A stretch of DNA of 64,000 bases from Parapedobacter lycopersici (GTDB taxonomy: Bacteria > Bacteroidota > Bacteroidia > Sphingobacteriales > Sphingobacteriaceae). The notes below the pieces were generated by a model. That model made no database searches. It saw nothing but the letters and a program-made list of their open reading frames with translations, and was not told the origin of the DNA. Both the position numbers and the translations under genes were made by a program. Below are positions 1-7,152 of this stretch, piece by piece (positions within the stretch are counted from its first letter, which is position 1; each line of letters starts with the position of its first letter). The stretch spans positions 1 through 64,000 of the forward strand of contig NZ_JAMSLW010000002.1 of assembly GCF_024643285.1 (NCBI RefSeq). Direction: 5' to 3'.

Positions 1-1
1 T

Positions 2-424
2 TTCCAGGAAAACCATCCTGAATATGCGGACGTGAAGCCGCTAACTTATCATTACTGCGATAACAAAAAGGATGCTGACGAATGTGCAGACCTGGTTGTA
101 AAGAAAATCAAGCAAGCAACTTCGCCTTCAGTCTGGTGGTTTGAAAAATATAACGAAGAATTTCCGAAAATTGGCGACCTGGCCATCATTACCAATTGGG
201 ACGGAGAGCCTAAAGCTATCGTCAAAACCATAAGAACCGAAATTGTAAAATTCAAGGATATTACCGCTGAATACGCCCGGATAGAAGGAGAAGGCGATAA
301 AAGCTTAGCATACTGGAAAGAAACGCACTGGGCGTATTATACGAATGAAATGAAGGGGTTTGGCGAGCAGCCGACACTGGATATGGAAATTGTCTGTGAA
401 TATTTTGAAACGGTTTGGGTGTAG
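2..424 (+). CDS. ASCH domain protein (5' end outside window)
   Basis: The reading frame is open from base 2, so the GTG at 32 is probably an internal codon and the gene starts upstream of the window. The visible 140 codons carry an ASCH-type (PUA-like beta-barrel) domain: a Trp-Trp-Phe segment, a G-D-L-A-I-I strand followed by a short W-D-G-E-P turn, and the characteristic late D-K-S-L-xx-W-xxxH segment. ASCH proteins are proposed RNA-binding or nucleic-acid-modifying domains; some are N4-acetylcytidine amidohydrolases. No catalytic claim is made here. The first visible residues (FQENHPEYAD) resemble the N-terminal helix of the longer ASCH family in which the domain follows a short helical lead-in, supporting a start shortly before the window. 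Confidence 0.75.
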   Translation, partial: FQENHPEYADVKPLTYHYCDNKKDADECADLVVKKIKQATSPSVWWFEKYNEEFPKIGDLAIITNWDGEPKAIVKTIRTEIVKFKDITAEYARIEGEGDKSLAYWKETHWAYYTNEMKGFGEQPTLDMEIVCEYFETVWV

Positions 425-740
425 GTTTAATTTGCTATTTGTATAATTTAAACAGGCTTAGAACCAAGAAATCCGCTAGTAATTAGCCGACAAAGTGCTC
501 CTTGAATTAAATTATGTTTTGCCCCTCCCCTCGCCATTTTTAGTGAATTGTTTCGAATAGATTGATTTTATCTTGGCGTCTTGGACATAAATAATTGACC
601 AAACATAACCAATCCCGCAACAGGAAACATAACAACGCTTCGAAATTGAAAAACCAAATCGGTTTATCTCAAAAATAATTTTCTTTCTTTTAGATTGTAT
701 AATGGTTTATTATTTAAATTGCAGTCAACTTATAACCATT
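425..740. other. Intergenic region, AT-rich
   Basis: About 315 bp without a convincing reading frame on either strand. It separates the ASCH gene from the lipoprotein pair. No clear TAnnTTTG promoter box was found close to 741; nothing else recognised. Confidence 0.5.
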
Positions 741-2027
741 ATGAAAAAAACCTTTACCGTATTCATCTTATTTGTCTTAATTATTTCATGTAAAAAAGGA
801 GAAAAGGATCCAGTACCTGCCGAGAAAACTTACACAGATCAGATCATTTTGAATGATTTAGATATCCAGGGAGACACCGTTAAGCTATCATGGTCTAAAT
901 TAGATACCGCTTCCTTTATCAAATACGTAGTGGCAAGGAGAGATTTTGACGGAGCCGAGTTATATGCTATGGGCAATGAAATCCAATCAAAGGAAACAAC
1001 CGAGGCAGTTGATGTAAATGTACCTTATAGCCCGGATGTGACTTACCAGATCCTTGGTTACCTTTCGGATGATTCGATCATATTCAGTAATGCCGTAAAC
1101 TATCATAGACCTGATATTACGGCATTGGACTTAATACCTTTTGACGTTATTTATCATCCAGAGGACGATTTATTATATTTCTTTGAGCGCCCAGGCCGAA
1201 TAAGTATATACGATCTAAAGGCGAAACAAGTGACCAAACAAATAGACACGGGTGGCAAGATTAGCTTTTCAGATTTTGAAGTATATCAAGGCAGAGAAGA
1301 ATTATATGTACCGAGGGACGATGGATGGGTTTTTATATATGATGCGCGCACATTGGAAAAAGTGGATGAAATCAATATCGGAGCGACTTCATCTAGTGTA
1401 ATTTCAAACAATAATATTCTTTTTATATCAAATATAAGCTGGATTGACAAAACCCTAAAAGTATATAACCGGGCAACAAAGCAAGTCATTTCGCAATCCG
1501 GTGGTGCTGAATCGGTCCGGTTCAAAAAAATACCACACAGCAGCACGAAGTTATTGGGGGCTAGATTAGGCTCCGGGCATCCGCATTATTATCAGTTTGA
1601 TGCTAATGGCTCCATTGAAAACAACTTTTATGGTCAGTATAGTGATTATGGAATGAGTGCTAATATTTTTGAGGTTTTTCCCAATGGGGAGAAATATATT
1701 ATGTCAAGCAATGGTGCCATCTTCAATATAGACCTAAGCTATGATAAAAGCTTACCACGCGGGAGTCTTCGGTTTATGGGCTTCGCCTTTAACCAGCAGG
1801 GAGATCTTATTTATGGCGCAACAACCACGAGAAGTATTGAGGTTTATTCGACACGGGATTTTGAACATATTAAAACGATCCCCACAAAAGCTTATCCTTT
1901 TAGAATTTTCGTAACCGACGATGCCGTGATCAGTGTAAGTCTTGCTTCACTTATCAACGGTGAAGTGGACCATTATTCTTTTTACGGGCTAGGCAATAAA
2001 GTAATCATGGAAGTATTGAATAAATAA
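741..2027 (+). CDS. Beta-propeller lipoprotein, paralog A
   Basis: Predicted surface or periplasmic lipoprotein of 428 aa. I chose ATG 741 because it gives a textbook lipoprotein signal (MKK, hydrophobic stretch, L-I-I-S-C lipobox, then a charged KKGEKDP linker); an upstream ATG at 702 would put a non-signal extension in front. After the linker comes an approximately 90-residue fibronectin-III-like segment (VKLSWSKLD ... VTYQILG), then a long region of repeated blades with D-L-K/SIYD-like strands typical of YVTN/WD-like beta-propellers. Function unknown; such proteins usually bind ligands or partner proteins at the cell surface. It is followed after 43 bp by a full-length paralog with the same architecture, so the pair arose by tandem duplication. 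Its codons are more AT-rich than most genes in the window. Confidence 0.85.
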   Translation: MKKTFTVFILFVLIISCKKGEKDPVPAEKTYTDQIILNDLDIQGDTVKLSWSKLDTASFIKYVVARRDFDGAELYAMGNEIQSKETTEAVDVNVPYSPDVTYQILGYLSDDSIIFSNAVNYHRPDITALDLIPFDVIYHPEDDLLYFFERPGRISIYDLKAKQVTKQIDTGGKISFSDFEVYQGREELYVPRDDGWVFIYDARTLEKVDEINIGATSSSVISNNNILFISNISWIDKTLKVYNRATKQVISQSGGAESVRFKKIPHSSTKLLGARLGSGHPHYYQFDANGSIENNFYGQYSDYGMSANIFEVFPNGEKYIMSSNGAIFNIDLSYDKSLPRGSLRFMGFAFNQQGDLIYGATTTRSIEVYSTRDFEHIKTIPTKAYPFRIFVTDDAVISVSLASLINGEVDHYSFYGLGNKVIMEVLNK

Positions 2028-2070
2028 CTATAATTCTTGTTAAAAATATCAAAATCAACCAGTAATTCAT

Positions 2071-3372
2071 ATGAAAAAGTACGTTGCCATATTTATTTTA
2101 TTGGGCTTAATTATTTCCTGCAAAAAAGGAGAAAAAGACCCAGCACCAGTAGAGACTTATACTGATAAGGTCGTTTTGAATAAGTTAGACATTCAGGGAA
2201 ACACGGTTAAACTATCGTGGTCTAAATTGGACACCGACAAAGCTTATAAATATGAGGTGTTGAGACGGGATTTTGATGGTGCGGATTTCTATCCTATCGG
2301 TGAACAGATTCTTCTGCCTAAAGAAACGACAGAGACTGTCGATATGACTGTTCCTTACAGCCCGAATGTAAGCTACCAAGTCCGTGTTCGGCTTTCGAGT
2401 TCAACCATATCCAGTAATATCGTGAACTATCAAAGACCGGATATTACACTATTGGATTTAATACCTTTTGATGCTTTTTATCATCCCACTGATAAATCGT
2501 TGTATATATTCGAACGAGGTGGCCGGATAAGCATTTACGACCTAAACGCACAACAGCTGACCAAGCAAATAGATACCCGTAGTGTGATTGGCTTTCCAAT
2601 TTTCGAAACTTATCAGGGCAGAGAAGAACTATATGTACCAAGGAACGACGGATGGGTTTTCGTTTATGACGCGAAAACATTGGAAAAAGTAGACCAAATC
2701 AGTACGGGAATTCCCTCAACTTCTGTCGTTTTGAACAACGATACCCTTTTCGTATCAACTGACGACTCAGGCCGCAAACACTTGAAATTATATAACCGAA
2801 TAACGAAGCAGTTTATTTCCGAAGCCGCAGGTGACGGATTCGCGCGACTGAAAAAAATACCCGATAGCAACACAAAGCTATTGGCAATTACCTTAAACGT
2901 AAGTCCTGTACAGCTACATTACTATCAATTTGACAATCAGGAATTGATTGAGGGCAATGCGTACGATTTATATCATGAGAATTATGATATAGACGCCAGT
3001 ATTTTCGAGTTTTTTCCGGATGGTAAAAAGTATATTTCTTCAAGCAACGGCGCTATATACAATATTGACCTGAGCCGCGATAAATACCTTCCGCGCGGGG
3101 ATCTCCAATTTAGGGGTTTCGCCTTTAATCAACAAGGTGATCTTATTTACGGGGCATCAACCACGAAAAGCATTGAGGTTTATTCAGCACAGGGCCTTGA
3201 ACATATTAAGTCCATACCTACAAAAGCTTATCCCTTTAAAATTTTCGTAACCGATGACGCCGTTATAAGCTTGGGCCTTGCATCTGTTTATAATGGTTAT
3301 ATAAATACTTTTGACTCTTATGGGCAATACGGCGACGTCAATAAGGTACTTATTGAAATACTGGATAAATAG
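2071..3372 (+). CDS. Beta-propeller lipoprotein, paralog B
   Basis: 433-aa paralog of the preceding gene. The same lipobox (L-I-I-S-C), the same KKGEKDP linker, the FN3-like domain and the propeller all align without large gaps, and long blocks are shared nearly verbatim (for example YQGREELYVPR, TKAYPF+IFVTDDAVIS). Differences cluster in the middle blades and the C-terminal 25 residues, suggesting that the two copies diversified in the presumed ligand-facing loops. Same orientation and 43-bp spacing imply cotranscription. No enzymatic motif is visible; substrate unknown. Confidence 0.85.
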   Translation: MKKYVAIFILLGLIISCKKGEKDPAPVETYTDKVVLNKLDIQGNTVKLSWSKLDTDKAYKYEVLRRDFDGADFYPIGEQILLPKETTETVDMTVPYSPNVSYQVRVRLSSSTISSNIVNYQRPDITLLDLIPFDAFYHPTDKSLYIFERGGRISIYDLNAQQLTKQIDTRSVIGFPIFETYQGREELYVPRNDGWVFVYDAKTLEKVDQISTGIPSTSVVLNNDTLFVSTDDSGRKHLKLYNRITKQFISEAAGDGFARLKKIPDSNTKLLAITLNVSPVQLHYYQFDNQELIEGNAYDLYHENYDIDASIFEFFPDGKKYISSSNGAIYNIDLSRDKYLPRGDLQFRGFAFNQQGDLIYGASTTKSIEVYSAQGLEHIKSIPTKAYPFKIFVTDDAVISLGLASVYNGYINTFDSYGQYGDVNKVLIEILDK

Positions 3373-3636
3373 GTAAATCGGATATGATGGGATATTATTC
3401 CAATCCTATGGAAACCATTGTAGCCGATGTCATTGAAAAGCCGTAATTAAAAAACATTCGGATGCATTGAATTCGAAAATAGGCTGATTGATTCTTCAAG
3501 CTATCTCAATATTACTACACTAAGACAAATCTAATCTTCTTTATTCATTGTATGACAATACACTGGAAAGCCACTTTTGAAACAATTGCCGCATTTTACC
3601 GGGTGGAGTCTGCGAGTTTTTTTTAAATTAGCTCGT

Positions 3637-4509
3637 ATGTCAAGACAAATTTATAACAGGACAATAAAGATTAATGGAATTGATGTTTTTTACAGAGAGG
3701 CCGGAGATGTAAGGAACCCTTCTCTCCTGCTTTTGCATGGGTTTCCAACTTCATCAATAGCGTTCAAAAACTTGATGATTGCAATGTCCGATCAGTATCA
3801 CCTTATTGCTCCGGATTATCCAGGATTTGGCTTCAGTGAGTTTCCGGTGCCCGCTGATTTTGAATATACCTTTGGGAATATTGCGGCGTTGATGAATGCG
3901 CTAACCGAGGAGATAAAATTGGATCGGTTTTTTATTTATCTCCATGATTACGGTTCGCCGATCGGGCTTCAGCTATGCGTAAATCACCCGGAAAAGATCG
4001 CCGGAATAATTGTACAGAGTGGCAATGCCTATCGTGAAGGAATGGGTCCGGAATGGGATGAGTATATTGACTACTGGTACCACCCGACTGCTGAAAAAAA
4101 GAAAAAGCTGACGCAGTTTCTAAGCGCTGAGGGTATAAAAAACCAATACTTCGGCGGGCTTCCCCCGGAAATATTGCTGCGGGTGAGTCCGGAGTTATGG
4201 ATGCTGGATTGGGAACTCCTGAAAAGACCGGGTAATATTGAAAGGCAGTTTGAACTGAATTGTGATTTCAGGACGCACCTGGAGATGTTTCCGGTTTACC
4301 AGGAATTTTTCCGTAACCACCAACCGCCGGCCCTGGTTATTTGGGGAAAATATGAGATCTTTTTCTCGGTAGAGGAAGCGCATTGTTATAAGCGGGACCT
4401 GCCCAATGCGGAAATCCATATTTTAGACGGGGGGCACGATGTACTGGATACGCATTTTGATGAGGTATTGACGTTGATACGGAATTTCCTACAGCGAACG
4501 GACGCGTAG
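3637..4509 (+). CDS. Alpha/beta hydrolase, haloalkane dehalogenase/epoxide hydrolase-like
   Basis: 290-aa alpha/beta-hydrolase when started at ATG 3637 (the frame also offers TTG 3577, which adds 20 residues not matching the fold). Visible motifs: HGFP oxyanion-hole segment (about residues 34-37); nucleophile elbow H-D-Y-G-S-P with Asp104 as nucleophile, the form found in haloalkane dehalogenases and epoxide hydrolases rather than the Ser of esterases; a W-G-K-Y acid-region strand; and the C-terminal G-G-H-D catalytic His. A cap domain lies between about 130 and 230. Asp-nucleophile enzymes hydrolyse C-halogen or epoxide bonds; which one cannot be told from sequence. No signal peptide, so cytoplasmic. 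It stands alone, followed by degraded DNA. Confidence 0.8.
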   Translation: MSRQIYNRTIKINGIDVFYREAGDVRNPSLLLLHGFPTSSIAFKNLMIAMSDQYHLIAPDYPGFGFSEFPVPADFEYTFGNIAALMNALTEEIKLDRFFIYLHDYGSPIGLQLCVNHPEKIAGIIVQSGNAYREGMGPEWDEYIDYWYHPTAEKKKKLTQFLSAEGIKNQYFGGLPPEILLRVSPELWMLDWELLKRPGNIERQFELNCDFRTHLEMFPVYQEFFRNHQPPALVIWGKYEIFFSVEEAHCYKRDLPNAEIHILDGGHDVLDTHFDEVLTLIRNFLQRTDA

Positions 4510-4523
4510 TACCGCTGCCAATG

Positions 4524-4571
4524 CTATTTTACAACGTTGTACCTGATATGTGTCACCACGCCTGTACCGCT
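4524..4571 (-). pseudogene. C-terminal remnant of a second dihydrofolate-reductase-family gene
   Basis: On the minus strand this stretch encodes SGTGVVTHIRYNVVK followed by TAG, exactly the C-terminal 15 residues of the intact gene at 10286-10897. The similarity spans 58 bp (4516-4573 against 10278-10335), including 8 bp beyond the stop, with three mismatches, all synonymous third-position changes. Homology ends abruptly upstream, so the rest of the gene was lost. This is a true gene fragment, not a chance match. Confidence 0.9.
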
Positions 4572-4638
4572 TAAACTTTGACGCTTTTATCATCAGAAGA
4601 AAATTTTGATTAACTTTGTTAATACGGGAGATATAGTC

Positions 4639-4802
4639 ATGGATAGGAATAAAAACAAGCAAAAAACAACGAGTATAAAGAGTACCCAACAAGCAGGTCT
4701 GTAGCGCAGTACTCCGATGCCGCCTTCTTCAAAAAGAAGGATGAGAAAGCTAAAAAGTTCCTAGATAAACATCCGATACCAAATACGTTCTGGGAACAAT
4801 AG
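4639..4802 (+). pseudogene. Possible frameshifted small gene
   Basis: An ATG at 4639 opens a Lys-rich peptide (MDRNKNKQKTTSIK...) that stops at 4702-4704; the adjacent frame continues with a natural-looking, Lys- and Phe-rich C-terminus (YSDAAFFKKKDEKAKKFLDK then HPIPNTFWEQ) ending with TAG at 4800-4802. Joined by one frameshift near 4700, they would make a basic protein of about 54 aa. I do not recognise the family. Either a broken gene or chance; it lies in a stretch that already contains another gene fragment. Confidence 0.3.
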
Positions 4803-5095
4803 CAGACAGCATACGCTTCGATTGCTCCTAATCTTCGATGGCATTATATACGATTAATTTATAATACAACTCCTATACCCAAAGGCAGACCGCTAAACCT
4901 TTACTATAACAGGAATTTCAGCGTTTACTTTTAGTAGGGTATTGATAAACGTATCGTTATTATCTTATGGGCCAGTGCCGGGCGAAAAGCCTACCCCATA
5001 ATTATGCCAGTGTTTACCACGCAGAGCACAAAGGAAAGCCCCGAAACAGGGAGAAAAAACAGCTACACCATTAACCTGATAAACTCAGAAAAAAC
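4803..5095. other. Intergenic, decayed sequence
   Basis: No supported reading frame on either strand. Together with the flanking fragments this makes roughly 800 bp of apparently decaying DNA between two intact genes. No repeat, RNA or terminator could be identified. Confidence 0.4.
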
Positions 5096-5270
5096 CTACC
5101 ATTGCTTTTGGTGCGTCGAGAAATAGAGGTGGCTGCGCGCGCGCTGCCGTTCCTCGGAGCATGCCATGAGTTGTAACATATCCATGTTATAATCAAATAG
5201 CAGCAGCCGGCTCATCCCAGTAGGCACCAAAAGCGTGTTATTGTTCAGCAGGGAGAATACGTCATCGTTA
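5096..5270 (-). pseudogene. Possible C-terminal gene remnant, unknown family
   Basis: A minus-strand frame of 58 codons reads NDDVFSLLNNNTLLVPTGMS, then RLLLFDYNMDMLQLMACSEE and RQRARSHLYFSTHQKQW before TAG (rc of 5096-5098). Composition is protein-like, but the frame is closed upstream by a stop near 5280 and has no good start unless an internal ATG (GMS) is used. Best read as a decayed gene end; family not recognised. Confidence 0.3.
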
Positions 5271-5279
5271 CAAATTAAA

Positions 5280-5300
5280 CTGTAATACTATTCATTACAG
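5280..5300. promoter_or_regulatory. Probable Rrf2-family operator (autoregulation)
   Basis: Perfect inverted repeat CTGTAAT-N7-ATTACAG. Its core, TGTAA-N9-TTACA, recurs with identical spacing at 5759-5777 in front of the next gene. It ends 14 nt before the TAnnTTTG box of the Rrf2 gene, so a bound dimer would cover the -33 region. Confidence 0.7.
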
Positions 5301-5314
5301 TTGTAGTTTATTTC

Positions 5315-5322
5315 TACCTTTG
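5315..5322 (+). promoter_or_regulatory. Promoter -7 element (TACCTTTG) of the Rrf2 gene
   Basis: Exact match to the Bacteroidota -7 consensus TAnnTTTG, eight bases before the ATG at 5331, implying a very short or absent 5' leader. Confidence 0.65.
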
Positions 5323-5330
5323 TTGCCCAT

Positions 5331-5741
5331 ATGAACAATACACGGTTTGCAACACTTATCCATATTCTGACCATCTTGGCCAAGAGCCCTGGTGAATGGC
5401 TGAGCTCGGACTGGATTGCAGGTAGTATTCAGATCAACCCAGTCATTGTCCGCAAAGAACTGGGTGCACTACAGGAACAGGGGTGGGTAACCAGCCGAAA
5501 GGGAAAAGAAGGCGGTTCTATGTTGCTTGTTTCGAGCGATGAAATCACCTTGGCAGACATCTATAAGACCGTAAAAAACTCAAATGTGCTGGGGAAGAAG
5601 AACCTCTCCCCTAGCCCCAAATGCCCCATCGGAAAGAACATCAACAAGGAGCTGGAAGAACTGTTTGACGAAACGGATGAAATCGTATTTGTCGCGCTCC
5701 AGCGCCGTACCTTGGCGGGTTTTGTAGATCAGTTCAACTAA
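5331..5741 (+). CDS. Rrf2 family transcriptional regulator
   Basis: 136-aa winged-helix regulator of the Rrf2 family. The N-terminal half has the typical start (TRFATLIHILTILA), a recognition region (SSDWIAGSIQINPVIVRKEL) and a wing with the K-G-K-E-G-G-S motif seen in the family. It lacks the three-cysteine cluster that binds iron-sulfur clusters in IscR and NsrR (only one Cys, in PKCPIG), so it belongs with the YwnA/HypR-like members that sense oxidants or electrophiles through a thiol or otherwise. It sits 49 bp upstream of a QorB-like quinone reductase; both genes carry the same TGTAA-N9-TTACA dyad. In proteobacteria qorB-type genes are paired with the redox-sensing QorR repressor (an HxlR protein); here an Rrf2 protein seems to fill that role. 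Confidence 0.85.
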   Translation: MNNTRFATLIHILTILAKSPGEWLSSDWIAGSIQINPVIVRKELGALQEQGWVTSRKGKEGGSMLLVSSDEITLADIYKTVKNSNVLGKKNLSPSPKCPIGKNINKELEELFDETDEIVFVALQRRTLAGFVDQFN

Positions 5742-5757
5742 AAAAATTTAAACACTA

Positions 5758-5778
5758 CTGTAATAAGTTTTGTTACAT
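5758..5778. promoter_or_regulatory. Probable Rrf2-family operator upstream of the qorB-like gene
   Basis: TGTAA (5759-5763)-N9-TTACA (5773-5777), same core and spacing as the dyad at 5281-5299. It overlaps a degenerate -7 element (AAGTTTTG, 5765-5772), as expected for direct repression of the gene starting at 5791. Confidence 0.65.
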
Positions 5779-5790
5779 AAATAGATTATT

Positions 5791-6639
5791 ATGAAGATAG
5801 GGATCACTGGAGCTACCGGACAACTAGGTCGTTTGGTAGTAGAAAAACTAAAACAACGGGTAAATTCAGAAACGCTTGTGGCACTGGTCCGCTCTCCCGA
5901 TAAGGCTGCCGACCTTGGGATCGAAGCAAAAGCATTCGATTACACCAAACCAGAAACCCTGGCAGCTGCCCTACGAGGGATTGATTACCTATTGCTGATT
6001 TCGGGAAGCGAGGTTGGTCAGCGTAAGGAACAACACCAAAACGTCATCAATGCTGCCCGCGAAGCTGACATCAAATGGATCGTATACACAAGCCTGCTCC
6101 ATGCGGATACCTCTTCATTGAGCTTGGCTGCAGAGCACGTAGCAACGGAAGAACTGCTAAAGGCATCTGGCATACCGTACACCCTGTTAAGAAACGGATG
6201 GTATACAGAAAACTACACAGCTTCGATACCGGGTGCTCTGGGAGCCGGTGCATTTGTAGGCAGTGCGGGTGATGGTAAGATCTCCTCGGCCACCCGCGAA
6301 GACTATGCCGAAGCAGCGGCCGTGGTATTAACCACCGAAGGGCATGCGGGCAACGTGTATGAGTTGGCGGGCGATGTAGCCTATACGCTCAACGATCTCG
6401 CGGCGGAGGTATCCAGCCAAACCGGAAAAGACATCCCGTACAACAACCTATCCGAAGCAGAATATGCCGGGGTATTGAGATCATTAGGTTTACCAGAAGG
6501 ACTTGCCCAGGCAATTGCCGGTTGGGATATTGGGGCTTCAAAAGATGACCTGTTGGATGATACTCGTGTGCTTTCCAAATTGATCGGCCGCCCAACTACA
6601 CGTTTGGCTGATACCGTTAAGAATGCATTGAATTCGTAA
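5791..6639 (+). CDS. NmrA/QorB-like NAD(P)-dependent quinone oxidoreductase
   Basis: 282-aa atypical short-chain dehydrogenase of the NmrA branch, closest in layout to E. coli YtfG (QorB), an NADPH:quinone reductase. The N-terminal Rossmann glycine motif G-A-T-G-Q-L-G (residues 6-12) follows strand 1; other family landmarks are the I-D-Y-L-L-L-I-S-G strand, the K-W-I-V-Y-T-S-L-L segment, L-R-N-G-W-Y-T-E-N-Y and the late Y-E-L-A-G-D motif. The YxxxK active site of classical SDRs is absent, as usual in NmrA/QorB. No signal peptide. Likely role: two-electron reduction of quinones or other electrophiles under control of the adjacent Rrf2 regulator. A GC-rich hairpin terminator follows. Confidence 0.85.
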   Translation: MKIGITGATGQLGRLVVEKLKQRVNSETLVALVRSPDKAADLGIEAKAFDYTKPETLAAALRGIDYLLLISGSEVGQRKEQHQNVINAAREADIKWIVYTSLLHADTSSLSLAAEHVATEELLKASGIPYTLLRNGWYTENYTASIPGALGAGAFVGSAGDGKISSATREDYAEAAAVVLTTEGHAGNVYELAGDVAYTLNDLAAEVSSQTGKDIPYNNLSEAEYAGVLRSLGLPEGLAQAIAGWDIGASKDDLLDDTRVLSKLIGRPTTRLADTVKNALNS

Positions 6640-6658
6640 AACAATCGAGTGTCCTCTC

Positions 6659-6695
6659 ACCGCCCTGCATACCGTTCGGTACAGGGCGGTTCCTT
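6659..6695 (+). terminator. Rho-independent terminator after the qorB-like gene
   Basis: Stem ACCGCCCTG / CAGGGCGGT (6659-6667 and 6682-6690) with a 14-nt loop, followed by a short T-containing tail, 20 nt after the stop codon. Confidence 0.7.
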
Positions 6696-7131
6696 AAGTT
6701 TTGAACCTAGCCTTTTGGTAATAACCCGAAAGGGTTAAATGTTGCTAAATGAAGAAAAACTCGTGCATAATATTTTTACTTCCCCTTATCATTTCTATTT
6801 TGACAATAGCGTGATTTAGCGTAGCATCTACATTAGATGCACATTAACCAGTTATGTAGTATCAGGCACAACTGCACCAAGATTTTCTTCAACCGCTGAA
6901 AAACTTTTGTCTTTATGATTTCTTCAATTACTCCTGAAAATTCAAGTTCTCAGTATATTTTATCTACGTATTTCATTTCCTTTAGCTCCTTGTCCTGCTT
7001 TTCCCCGATCTTAAATCCGACGCGATCCCTATCTCCTATCTGGCAATAATGCCGGTGAGGCAATGAAATAGCTCAAAACGCGACGGTGAACGAAAGAACG
7101 ATAAAGGTATGAATTTGCTGGTTTTTAGCAT
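6696..7131. other. Intergenic region with decayed fragments
   Basis: About 440 bp. Two weak fragments are visible: a plus-strand 21-codon ORF at 6749-6814 whose product (MKKNSCIIFLLPLIISILTI + A) looks like a signal peptide cut off by TGA, and the minus-strand fragment listed separately at 6950-7072. Neither is an intact gene. Confidence 0.4.
6950..7072 (-). pseudogene. Possible C-terminal gene remnant, unknown family
   Basis: Minus-strand open stretch of 40 codons ending with TGA (rc of 6950-6952). Its C-terminus (GDRDRVGFKIGEKQDKELKE, then MKYVDKIY) has a protein-like charged pattern, but a stop lies directly upstream and no start is available. Probably the tail of a deleted gene; family not recognised. 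Confidence 0.25.
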
Positions 7132-7139
7132 TATCTTTG
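7132..7139 (+). promoter_or_regulatory. Promoter -7 element (TATCTTTG) of the DEAD-box gene
   Basis: Exact TAnnTTTG match, 13 nt before ATG 7153. Confidence 0.6.
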
Positions 7140-7152
7140 ACACCCAACCACC

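Noticed and set aside
3384-3446. 20-aa frame (MMGYYSNPMETIVADVIEKP) after the second lipoprotein.
   Set aside because: Too short, no promoter or homology visible; possibly the tail of a lost gene.
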